A model generated the notes under the pieces. The model was not told the DNA's origin, made no database searches, and worked only from the letters and a program-made list of their open reading frames with translations. Of a DNA stretch of 64,000 nt, positions 22,613 to 32,100 are shown one piece after another. This stretch comes from Paracyclopina nana (taxonomy: Eukaryota; Arthropoda; Copepoda; Cyclopoida; Cyclopettidae): contig JAGUCH010000006.1 of assembly GCA_019096065.1 (NCBI GenBank), positions 826,001 through 890,000 of the forward strand, in the 5' to 3' direction. A program made the position numbers and the translations under genes. Positions within the stretch are counted from its first letter, which is position 1. Each line of letters begins with the position of its first letter.

Positions 22613-22772
22613 ATGTAATAAGCTATTAAGATACATTTTATGTTATGAGCTGTTTAAATATAAATACATAATATGTTATGACCTATTTGAATACATTTTA
22701 TGTTATGAGCTGTTTAAATATAAATACATAATATGTTATGAGCTATTTGAATACATTTTATGTTGTGATCTA
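22613..22772. repeat. AT-rich short tandem repeat (ttatgttatgagct type)
   Basis: Irregular tandem copies of a ~25-30-bp unit containing tacattttatgttatgagct, alternating with taaatacataatatgttatg. A related array follows copy 2 at 23573-23690. Confidence 0.75.
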
Positions 22773-22980
22773 TTTTATATACTGTAATACGATTTCCTCG
22801 TGTTATAATTCAGTTTACCGATCCGACTCAGCTCTTTTATATCACAGTTCTTTCTAAGCAATTTGGGGGATATTAAATACTTAACAGCCCTTGAATCAAA
22901 TTTGAGGGATTTTAAGTAATTTAATGCCCCTCATATTCCATGGAAGTAATGCAAATTCCAAAGAAGTTGGAAAAAAGAGA

Positions 22981-23198
22981 GGATCATCTAGATTCGAACC
23001 TCAGACAGTTGGATTAGCATCCCAATGCTCTAACCACTGAGCTATGGAAACATCATGATAATTGCATGCTATGTATAGGACTTTAACCATAAATTTAGCC
23101 AGATAAAGAAAAAAAGTTAGTTGAGGAATGACTGGGGTTTGAACCCTAGACTCCTGAATCAAGAGCCTAGCGCTCTAACCATTGTGCCATAGGAACAC
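22981..23198 (-). pseudogene. pair of tRNA-like sequences in repeat copy 2
   Basis: On the minus strand, 22981-23054 has a perfect D-stem (GCTC/GAGC) and a 5-bp anticodon stem (TTGGG/TCCAA, one G-U) around a 7-nt loop with GCT in the anticodon position, plus the B-box GGTTCGAATC. The acceptor and T stems pair poorly. About 23126-23198 has GGTTCAAACCC and ATGGTTAGAGCG. The homologues of copy 1 and the nearby hairpin suggest SINE-like DNA. Confidence 0.6.
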
Positions 23199-23384
23199 AT
23201 CTGAAGAAATGGATTTTGAAAGTCTATTTAATTGCTCCCAACCCACTGGATGCTAGCTAATGAGAGCCAGTGATATTCACATAGCAACTAAAAACCGAGC
23301 AGTATTTTCTAGGGCACGGGGCAGCCCGGTAACTTCATTAAAACACTCAAAAATCGTATTACAGAATATAAAATTGTATATTCC

Positions 23385-23559
23385 GAGCTGGGGCACGTAA
23401 AATTGGGTCATTAAATAGCTGACCTCGGATTTAAAAATGGAAAAACACTCGTACAATTACAGCCCTCGCAGGCTCGGGCTAGTAAAGCTGTACTCGAGTT
23501 TTCCCATTTTAAAATCCTCGCTCAGCTATTTAATGACCCTACTTTACGTGCCCCAGCTC
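23385..23559. repeat. long hairpin in repeat copy 2
   Basis: Same inverted repeat as at 22422-22596, with a few arm mismatches. Confidence 0.85.
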
Positions 23560-23572
23560 GAAATAAATAACT

Positions 23573-23690
23573 ATAAATACATTTTATGTTATGAGCTATT
23601 TGAATACATTTTATTTTATGAGCTATCTAAATACATTTTATGTTATGAGCTATCTAATTACATTTTATGTTATGAGTTGTTTAAATATGC
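23573..23690. repeat. AT-rich short tandem repeat after copy 2
   Basis: Four or five copies of a ~26-bp unit containing acattttatgttatgagct. Same family as 22613-22772. Confidence 0.75.
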
Positions 23691-25796
23691 GTGCCAATGC
23701 AAATAATGCGAAAGACTAAGCCAAATGCAAAGCCTTAATGTGTCACAACAACGTTAGCATTGCGTGCAGCAATTGTCGCTCTTAAGAGGACATTAGCATA
23801 AATTCTAAGCCAATTACTGTTTGCATTATTGCCTTTCGTTTGGCATCTCCATGATGTGCAAGATGAAAAGATTCATGCTTAGGCATTTATCGACCGAGGC
23901 TTCCATAAAAACCTCGGATAAAACCATTTCCGCATAAGAAAAAGGGGATCATTTGCATGTGTGGATAAGACTCTTCATTTTCTACCTCTTATTTTTTGGA
24001 TGCGCATTGCATCTTTCCACCACCTTTAATACCGCGTAAAACCCAAGGCCGAAATTCGATCACGGCAGAAGTCAAATCCACTTTGCGTTTAAGCAAGAAC
24101 ACGCATCAGCTCAAGCCAAAACATGGCGAAGATGAGGAGGCCCAGCTTTTAATATGATCCCATAATCTTATTTGCCTATAGAGTACTATGAAAATAGCAA
24201 CGCGCGCGAGACTTTGAACGTTGCTCACTCCGTCATCATCATCATCATCTTTATGGTGGTGTCGCATGATCTTCCCTGGTCGTTTCCGCGAGCCCAGCTT
24301 ACAATGTACTATATAAGTGATAATTATGGGCAGTTAGGCTCTTTGTTTAAGCGCCGAACAAGATGAATGGATCCTTCATTTTTCATGAAAAAGGAGGTGT
24401 GTGAGTGAATTGGGGGGAATCATGCAGACATCTCCCCACAGGGTCATGCAAAATGCAATTTCTCCAATACGACCTATTATAAACGATATCTTGTAAGAAT
24501 TCCAAAAAATTCATTATGCTTGCAACAATAGATGGATTTTTTTACAGTAACTATACAGCCTCGCATTTCAATTAGTGGTGTGTAAACCAACAGTCTTCCA
24601 GTGAGCTGTACTTGCATAATTACCAGTTCCTTTTTCGATGATATTAGGAAGACCCCGTGCGCTTACGCGGAATATTTATCCCGTAGCATTTTGATGTAGT
24701 CACGGCTTCAAAAAAGATATCTTCGCCGCGACCCAGGGGTGTCATAAGATCCCTATTCGATGATCTTTTAAATATGCAACTTTCAATCACGAGCCTCGTA
24801 ACGATAAAAAAGCAGTGTAGTGAAGAAGCCAAGAATTCTTTTAAAAGTGGGCAGAAGATTTTACTCTCATCATTAATAAGGATACAACAGTTAATAAGTC
24901 TGCTATTAAGGCTACTTTATCATGTGGGAATTGCTCTCGCTCCATCATAAGTTACGAGCCCAGCTTGGCACATTATCTTTATCATGCCATTTTTGTCTTC
25001 TTGTACGACTACGAGATCGTCTTCGTGCGCTATATTCCAATTTTGGGATCCCCTACTGAGTATACCAGCAACTACCTCTTTAAGGCTTTCAGCACTCATT
25101 TTAATAATAAATGGGTAGGATCCTTAAACTTGTCGTTTTTTCTAGGCTATAGATTTTAAAAGGCTCAAAAGGAGTACTAGTACGCTAAAAGGTATCATTT
25201 ACGGTAATAACTGCCTATTTAGCAACAAAAGGTTAAGTCCACATGGCCCAAAATGTATGGGATCACCTGTTGGTTTTTGAGGTCCTGAGCTAATGTCGTC
25301 TTCGTAAAACCTGTGGCAACGCAAAGTGTGGTATTCAGATTTTATGCTAAACGTCTAATATGATAACTGCACATTGTCATTCATGTTGAATTACAGTTCC
25401 TCAGCTTCAGAGACATGGATCGTATTTTGCTCGTCAATTTCACGAAGTTGTGCGTTTTTCAATTTTTTGTGCGCGCGCATGCAAAAATGGGCTAATATTT
25501 GAGCTCGCATTTTACACACTTTTCGCCTGAAAATTGAGAGGTTCGAGTGCGAGTTACGTTCGCTTTTTGCAAATGCGGCACTTCTTCTCGTGTATATATA
25601 CGAATAGTATAATTTGTTTTCCTACAATAATAGTTGTCCAAATATGGCTGCCAATTACACACAAGCCTGGTTTGAGCACATGCAATGATCCACATGCACA
25701 TGAAAATTGAATAAACACAAGAAGATCGAGGAACGACATCGGATCACGGAAGAAGATATCTCTCAGGATTTCTGAATAAATATAATAATATATGGG
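23691..25796. other. gene-free stretch
   Basis: AT-rich DNA with an (atc)n run near 24231-24250 and poly-T tracts. No supportable gene. The BEL/Pao element begins directly to its right. Confidence 0.5.
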
Positions 25797-25801
25797 TGGA
25801 T

Positions 25802-26015
25802 TGTAAACATGATCACTGTAATCTCGAATCGATGAACTGATAAAAATAAACGTCGCACGAATAAAAGAGCACTCTAAAGGGATCTTTTGGTCAGATCGTT
25901 TATTTTGACGACCGCCATGCATAAAATCCGAAAAAGTACTAAAGTAAACAAAACATAAGGGATCGAAAGTGAGTCCAGCCAGATAGAGTCACAAAACCTC
26001 GCCGGGAGGCAAACA
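25802..26015 (-). repeat. 3' LTR of the BEL/Pao element
   Basis: 214 bp, identical to the 5' LTR, and preceded in element sense by the purine run AGAGGGGA. Confidence 0.95.
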
Positions 26016-26016
26016 G

Positions 26017-26024
26017 TCCCCTCT
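26017..26024 (-). promoter_or_regulatory. polypurine tract
   Basis: Element sense AGAGGGGA, one base before the 3' LTR, which is the expected position of the plus-strand primer. Confidence 0.75.
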
Positions 26025-26048
26025 GGGAGTCTATCGGGTGGACTGAGG

Positions 26049-29036
26049 CTACTCGTAGCGATGCAAAGGCTTGTTGATGCCATTACGGTGAATCACTAAA
26101 ATTCTTCCTTCACGATCCATTTGACGTACAGCCATGACATGAGCAAAAGCGGCAACGCGCTCATTAGCAAAAAGCTGCACCAAGTCAGTGTCACGGTGAT
26201 GACCCTCGTTGTGACCTCTCCCGCCGCAAGCAGTGCAGATCTCCAGAACTTGAGGGCACACCTTGGCCGAGTGGCCTTCGCGGCCGCAAAATGGCAAGGG
26301 GCAGGAGGGCAATTCCAAGCACTCGGTCGAATCATGATCAAAGTTACCGCAGATAACACAGGCATGCGGGTACTTTGAAATGCGCCTGTTCTTCAAGGCC
26401 GTCGTCGTAAGTCTGCCAATCGCCCCATCCATAACAGCTGATCTGTGAAGGTCAACCAAGGACACTTCCAGATCACCCTCGAGGCGTTGAATGGCTGAGT
26501 TCGACAGGTGCCAAAACGTGTTTCTGGACACAGGCCATAGGAGCTCCAAGGCCTTGAGCCTCTTCCAAATTTGCTCCCTAGAGTTGAACAGCCTCGACTC
26601 TGCCCTGAACATCTGCAAGGGCAACGATGGCTCGCCCAGCATGCCTTCGTACTCGACCCTAGGCTGGGTGCCAAACTTGAGGGGGATGTCAACGTACAGG
26701 GCCAGCAAGGCTAACGCATACGGGAACATGTTGTCACTGTCCGTCAGATTTTCGTACTCAGCGATGACATAAGCGGCCTTGAAAAGGCCGGCTAAGGGGG
26801 CAAACTGGTCGATCCGGTCATAGTAGAGGGTGGACTTCGAATATTCGTCCACGAAGCCAGCATAGGGATCTTCCCTCGCCCACTTTGGGAATCGCACTGA
26901 ATGCTGTACTCGCAAGAGCCTCAGCATTTCTTCTTTGCCAACATTGGCGGCCGGGTCCAGCAACTTGATGATGTGGCCCACGTCCACCCATGCTCGCACT
27001 GTGACACCCATCAGGCGGAACCGTTTGAGATCGCCATCGATGCCAAAGCCAAGCTTGAAAACTCTCGTGGACTCCAACAATGCCACGATCCTGGACGGCA
27101 ACTTCCTGCCAATGAATTTTGGCCCGACAAAACCCACTCTGGTGCCAAAAGCAATACCATTTGGGGCGCCCATGTGCACGTAGGAGGTCATGTTGTTGAA
27201 CTCGTCCACTGTGGGCGGGTACTTCTTCGCGTAGGCAACTTTGGTGGAGTGGTGAAAGCCTTCGCAATCAACAGTCATGACCCTGCTCCTTTCAATGGAC
27301 TCGAAAAAGCCCTCTGCCTCTAGGAAATGCTCTAGCTCCTCAAAGCTATTCGATGTGAACGCATTTTCCTTCTTCGTGAGGCCGTAGATGTACACCGACC
27401 TCAATTCTGGCGACTCTAAGTCGTAGCACGAGCCTCTCGCCATCGCTGCTCTCTTCTTTGCTTCTTTGATCGACACAACTGTTGCCACAGCCATTGATTT
27501 GTCCCAAGTCTCGGCCAACTCAAACTCTCGTCGTATTGCGCACGCGACATGATGGCATCGCCTGGCCTGCTCGGCCTTCATGTCGTAAACTTTTCCTGCA
27601 ACTAACTCTGGGCAGTCAAATTTTACATTATATTTACGGAGATACTCCTCGTCGTCGTCCATTGGTGTGGCCGAAGTTCTCAGCCCTGACAAGTCTTTCA
27701 TCTGCGATCCGCGGAAGTCTGCCATGATCTCATCCTCCATCCCCGCTGGGATGACTATGGGAGCCCTCTGACTCGCTGGCGGCCGCACTGGACTTTGCTG
27801 CTCCGTCTGAGTAGATGCCGAAGTTTTCTCCACCTCCGCCATCTCCATGGGCTCGTCCTCTTCAATGACAACTCGCCTCCCAGGGCTCAATGCCGGCTTG
27901 ACCTCATCAGGAGCGAGACAACCAAGGTCTCGCTCCTTCAAGGCTTCACCTAGAGCTCCAAACCTGGCGGTGCTGTCCCTGGCCTCTTCGACGACTTGGC
28001 AGCCTCGGTGATGAACTACCCTGATCGAACACCTGAACGGAGGCCCGTTGATGGCCTCCAACGTGTCCTTGAGGGCCTTGACAAACTGATCATTGTGCTC
28101 TCTAGTTACGATTGGCAGTTTCTTGAAAACAGAGAGCTGCTCCATTTCTTCGATCGTCAAGACCGTCCTCATCTGGTCGATCATGGTGATATCCGCCACG
28201 TCTCCTTCACGATAAATTTTGTACATCTTGGGGGCGACATGCATTCCTAAACCAGCTTCCATTGCTTGGAGGACGCCTTTTTCCCATGTTGCATCGTCAA
28301 TCGTTCCTGCAATGTAGTTTCCCAACGCCCTTGCTGCCATCCAGCTCCTCACCATGGTGAATTTGTCCGGTAGCTCCTCAAGCTCCGGGTCCTTGTTCTC
28401 GGTGTGCAGCCTTAAAATGTCTAAGAATTGATTACCGTATGCAAACATGTAGGTTTCCAGCAGCGACATCCCTCTGGATCGGCACAGGAGTGCCCTGTAG
28501 GCCCTCCATAAGTCCATTCGTCGATGTTTTCTTCTTTTGTCCGCGGGCCGATCGTCACCCGGCATCTTGTCTCCCCAATTGTATTGGTCGCCGATGATTA
28601 AGGCTTCAGGGTCTTTTGCCGTCACAAAGAATGCCTCCCTGCGGCTCACGTCGTTGTTTGTGTACCAGTGGAGCCTTGTGAAGCCCGTGACTCGCATAAC
28701 TTCGGCGGCCGTGTCCGTTTGTCGCTCAGATGTGAAGGCCGCCGCTCCATGGTCCGGTCTTCGGTCGCTGGGTTCTTCTCCCGTGTTGGCAATGGTGATG
28801 CGCAGCTCTTCTTTGATTCCGGGGGGCCCTTGAGTCCCCGAGCAACCAGGGCTCGGAGATCTTGACGGGGGCGTGATCCTCGGTCTTTTTCGTTCGCTGC
28901 CTTCTTTTTCCGCCATTTTGCACCGATTTTCACTGTTGTGTTTTGACGAAAAAACTGGCGCGCGCGGGTTTTTTCTCTTCTCTGCTGAGCGGGAACTCAG
29001 CCGATCGTCACTGCTGTGTGCAGCGTTACCAGACAT
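26049..29036 (-). CDS. retrotransposon ORF2: DEDD exonuclease-like region plus CCHC zinc knuckles
   Basis: A 995-aa uninterrupted frame, ATG at 29036, in the env position of the BEL/Pao element. It ends 33 bp before the 3' LTR. There is no signal peptide or membrane segment, so it is not env-like. Residues 1-100 are polar, with basic stretches. The middle is unrecognised. Residues ~560-770 resemble a 3'-5' exonuclease of the RNase D/WRN class: motif I VDCEG (Asp590, Glu592), then KLGFGIDGDLKRF (Asp667, Asp669), like the K-x-G-x-G-I-x-G-D strand of WRN-type exonucleases. The third motif, expected as YxxxD, reads near FKAAYVIAEY without a clear Asp, so catalysis is doubtful. The C-terminus (~885-955) has CCHC knuckles (CVICGNFDHDSTEC, CGREGHSAKVC, CTACGGRGH). 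Inference: a nucleic-acid-binding, possibly exonuclease-derived accessory protein. A capsid-like second Gag is the alternative. Confidence 0.85.
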   Translation of the reverse strand: MSGNAAHSSDDRLSSRSAEKRKNPRAPVFSSKHNSENRCKMAEKEGSERKRPRITPPSRSPSPGCSGTQGPPGIKEELRITIANTGEEPSDRRPDHGAAAFTSERQTDTAAEVMRVTGFTRLHWYTNNDVSRREAFFVTAKDPEALIIGDQYNWGDKMPGDDRPADKRRKHRRMDLWRAYRALLCRSRGMSLLETYMFAYGNQFLDILRLHTENKDPELEELPDKFTMVRSWMAARALGNYIAGTIDDATWEKGVLQAMEAGLGMHVAPKMYKIYREGDVADITMIDQMRTVLTIEEMEQLSVFKKLPIVTREHNDQFVKALKDTLEAINGPPFRCSIRVVHHRGCQVVEEARDSTARFGALGEALKERDLGCLAPDEVKPALSPGRRVVIEEDEPMEMAEVEKTSASTQTEQQSPVRPPASQRAPIVIPAGMEDEIMADFRGSQMKDLSGLRTSATPMDDDEEYLRKYNVKFDCPELVAGKVYDMKAEQARRCHHVACAIRREFELAETWDKSMAVATVVSIKEAKKRAAMARGSCYDLESPELRSVYIYGLTKKENAFTSNSFEELEHFLEAEGFFESIERSRVMTVDCEGFHHSTKVAYAKKYPPTVDEFNNMTSYVHMGAPNGIAFGTRVGFVGPKFIGRKLPSRIVALLESTRVFKLGFGIDGDLKRFRLMGVTVRAWVDVGHIIKLLDPAANVGKEEMLRLLRVQHSVRFPKWAREDPYAGFVDEYSKSTLYYDRIDQFAPLAGLFKAAYVIAEYENLTDSDNMFPYALALLALYVDIPLKFGTQPRVEYEGMLGEPSLPLQMFRAESRLFNSREQIWKRLKALELLWPVSRNTFWHLSNSAIQRLEGDLEVSLVDLHRSAVMDGAIGRLTTTALKNRRISKYPHACVICGNFDHDSTECLELPSCPLPFCGREGHSAKVCPQVLEICTACGGRGHNEGHHRDTDLVQLFANERVAAFAHVMAVRQMDREGRILVIHRNGINKPLHRYE
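27909..27937 (-). promoter_or_regulatory. hairpin C with CTTGGTT loop (in ORF2)
   Basis: Element sense: an 11-bp perfect stem (AGGAGCGAGAC/GTCTCGCTCCT) around CTTGGTT. It encodes part of RDLGCLA. The outer stem differs from A and B, yet is fully self-complementary. Confidence 0.6.
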
Positions 29037-29077
29037 TTTCTTGTTGACTAGATTTGTGGTGTGATTGTTTGTAGCTC

Positions 29078-29096
29078 TTTTTTTTTTTTTTTTTTT
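29078..29096 (-). other. 19-nt A-tract (element sense) between pol and ORF2
   Basis: In element sense an uninterrupted run of 19 A lies 41 nt after the pol stop and 42 nt before the ORF2 ATG. It falls in an overlapping third-frame ORF (29048-29284) that reads KKKKKK there. It may bear on how ORF2 is expressed, or be a slippage-prone tract only. Confidence 0.8.
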
Positions 29097-29136
29097 CGAA
29101 GTGTTTCTTGACGAGTTTCGTGCACTAAGTCTTCTT

Positions 29137-32100
29137 CTATTTCAACTGAATATGCGGGAACTCTGCAATAGGGACAATGTCCCTGATGCTCCGTTCGAAG
29201 ACACTTTTTCTTTGCTGCACTACCACTCGTCTCACTAGTCCATCGACACTTCTTTTCACTTTTAAAACTTTCGCTACTCTCCACTTGAATCGTTTGACTT
29301 TGAGGTCTTCTTCGGCCACCACAACCAAATCTCCCTCTCTCAGCACTTTACTGAACTTGGTTCTAAACTTGCATCTGTCATGCATGTTTTGCATAAAATA
29401 TTCACACCAGCTCTTCTCGAACTTTGCCATTCTTTGCGCCAATTCATGCACATTGTAGTCTAGTTCATGGTCCGTTGAGTAGATGCCTGTGTCTCCCAAC
29501 CTCCCAACTAAAAGGTGGTTGGGTGTTAAAACCATAATTTCGTCATCATCTTGTCGAATCACAGCTACTGGTCTTGAGTTGACTACATTCTCTGCCTGAG
29601 CCACCCAAGTTCTATAAATTTCGAGGTCCACTTCTCCTCGATCATTATGGTCTTGAATTGCCTTCTTGGCTAGCTTCACAAATGCTTCCACTTGGCCATT
29701 TGCCTCGTGATCTCTTGGCGGTGATGTGATCCATTTTCTGATGAACTTTGTCGTTCTTAGCTTCACCGCATTCCAGTCCACTTGCTCTACTTCGTGTTGC
29801 AGATCTTGTGGCTTGGCCTGATTCTTCTCGAGCAGTCTCTTGGCCATTTTGAAGCTGCCCCCATTATCTGAGTAGGCCTCTTCAATTGGTCCTCTCCTCG
29901 CAGCCATCCTTGTGAGTGCCAGAATTAAGTCTTCTGTATTCATTCCCATGGTGATCTCCAGTGTTACTACTTTTGTGACTAGACATACTGCGACCAGCAC
30001 ATATACTGGGATTCTCTTTCTTCTAAATTTCACCCACTGTGCTCCTGTGTAATCCAGAGCAACTTTTGCGCACGGCCTCAGGTTCTTCAATCCGACTTCT
30101 GTGATGCCACCCATCAGCTGCCTTGGCATGGGAGAATGATTTCTCACACACCTGCTGCATTCTTTTGAGACCTGATAAGCTATTTTCTTAACTCCAGGCC
30201 CAGAGACGTCTTGTAAAAGTCTATGCCATAAGTTGTCGTACCTGATGTGGTTTTCTGCTTCATGTATTCCCCACACGTACAGCGTGAAAGGCCACGTGTC
30301 TGCGAGTAGGATTGGGTTGATTTGTGATCCCTTCAGGTCCTGTTTGTACAGTCTGGTGCAAACTCTCACCAAACCGTCCCCACTGACCATCAGCGCTTGT
30401 TTTCCTTGCATTGACATGGGCCACTTTCCTGTTTTTTCGTACTGCAAAATTTCTTTCTCCCATTTCTTCCATTGTCCGAATATCAGCACTCTTGTTGTTA
30501 TCACGGCCATTATGTCCTCGGGGATGATGTCTTCATATCTTGCTCCCCTGCTCTTCCCCAGGATCCTTGCCAGTGCTCTGATCATGATCGCCCATCTGCC
30601 TGCCATTTGCAGGCTCATCACGTTCTTCATTTGTTGATACGTCCTGTAACTCCGGTTGACTGCGCTTTGTCCTGCTTCTTGAACATCGTGGGGCTGAATC
30701 ATGGCCAACTGATTGACCACTACCGTGCTAGGACAACCAAGGTCCTCGCACATAAGTGTTATCTCACCTGACCCCAAGAGCTCTTCTTCGATCACTTTGA
30801 TGTCAGTCATGGTCCACTGGTCTTGATTCTTTTTGAAGAATTCTGGTCCTTCCCAGTAGTTTTTATGGTCTTTGAGTTGATCCCCATTGCAGCCTCTAGT
30901 GGGAAGGTCAGCCGAGTTCTCAGCTGTGGCTATGTGGTTCCAATGCTCCATCAGCGTCGTGTCCGCGATCTCTATGACTCTATTTCTCACAAACACACAC
31001 CTTTCCACTCCTGGCTTTCTAATCCAATAGATGACTGGTTTGTTGTCTACCCAGTACCACACGTTCTCTCTCTTGATCCCAAAGAGTCGTATTAGTCTGT
31101 TTGACAACCTGGAGCTGAGCAATGCACCCGCCAATTCAACTTCGGGTATTGATCTCTGTCTGACACCCTGGATTCTAGCTTTAGTGGTTAGCCACCTTGG
31201 TTGTGGCTCTCCTCTTTGGCTTAGGTAGGCCACTGTTGCAAATGCTAAGTCTGACCCGTCACTACACATATGCAAAATTGTGTTCTCATCAATGCTACTG
31301 GCTGCTTGCCTTGGGTAGCTGACTTCTGACATTTGGCTGAATTCGTTTTGCCACTGTTTCCAGAGCTTCACTGCTTCTCTGGCATTCTTGTCGTCCACCT
31401 TGGCTAAGTCTTCATCCCACGTGATCTTTTTGTTTTTGTCGGCCTTATGTGCCAGCTGAAGTGCTTTTCTGGCTTTTAACAAGCACGGTGCCAAGGCTCC
31501 CAAGGGGTCGAACACAGCCGGGATTTGGCTTGCCATGATTCGTTTCGTCACTATGCCTTGGTTGTGTTTTGACAGCTGGTACCCAATTCGATCAGTCACC
31601 GGGTCCCACTTGAGTCCCAACGTTGAATGGATTCGTTCTTCGACATTTTCTTCCACTACCATGGACTTTCCTCTTCTTTCGACTGGCACTCCTTCCAACA
31701 CCTCCTTATCATTCGACACGAATTTTCGCAGTTCCATGCCAATTTCGCTCATCAGTGGTACGAGTTCTTCAATGACCTTTTTTGCGGTCTCTTTGGCCTT
31801 AAAGGCCACGATCACATCGTCCATGTATATCTTAACTGAGTCTTGCAGGAGCTGAGAGCCTCTGGCCTTGATGTGTGATTTCACCACGAAGTTTGCCACC
31901 GAGGGGGCCGCTCTTAAGCCAAAAGGCCACCTGCAAAACTGGTACTGTTGCCCGTTGATCAAGATCCTGACATACCTCCTGTCCTTTTCTGGCAGCGCGA
32001 TCATCAAATACATCTTCTCTATGTCCGCCACGACTGCTGTGTTTCCCACTCGAAATTGCAGCATTGTATCGAAGATGTCCTCCAGGTAATTGGGTCCAGT

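Larger units (their letters stand above)
22773..23572 (+). repeat. tandem duplication unit, copy 2
   Basis: Second copy of the unit at 21821-22612, with the same order of parts. The tRNA-like sequence nearest its start is better preserved than in copy 1. Confidence 0.85.

Noticed and set aside
22026..23198. Functional tRNA genes
   Set aside because: A-box and B-box are good, but acceptor stems do not pair and T-stems are poor. All lie within a duplicated repeat, so they were called tRNA-derived.
26121..28865. Plus-strand and alternative minus-strand frames across ORF2 (e.g. 26818-27267, 149 aa)
   Set aside because: Shadows of the 995-aa ORF2. None has a start context, motif or independent support.
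26049..29036. ORF2 as an env glycoprotein
   Set aside because: No signal peptide, membrane anchor or furin-like site. It has CCHC knuckles and an exonuclease-like core instead.
31190..31208. Hairpin with CTTGGTT loop on the plus strand (stem agccac/gtggct)
   Set aside because: Only a 6-bp stem, opposite orientation to the three element hairpins, and it lies over a normally conserved RNase H region segment (PQPRWL). Treated as chance.
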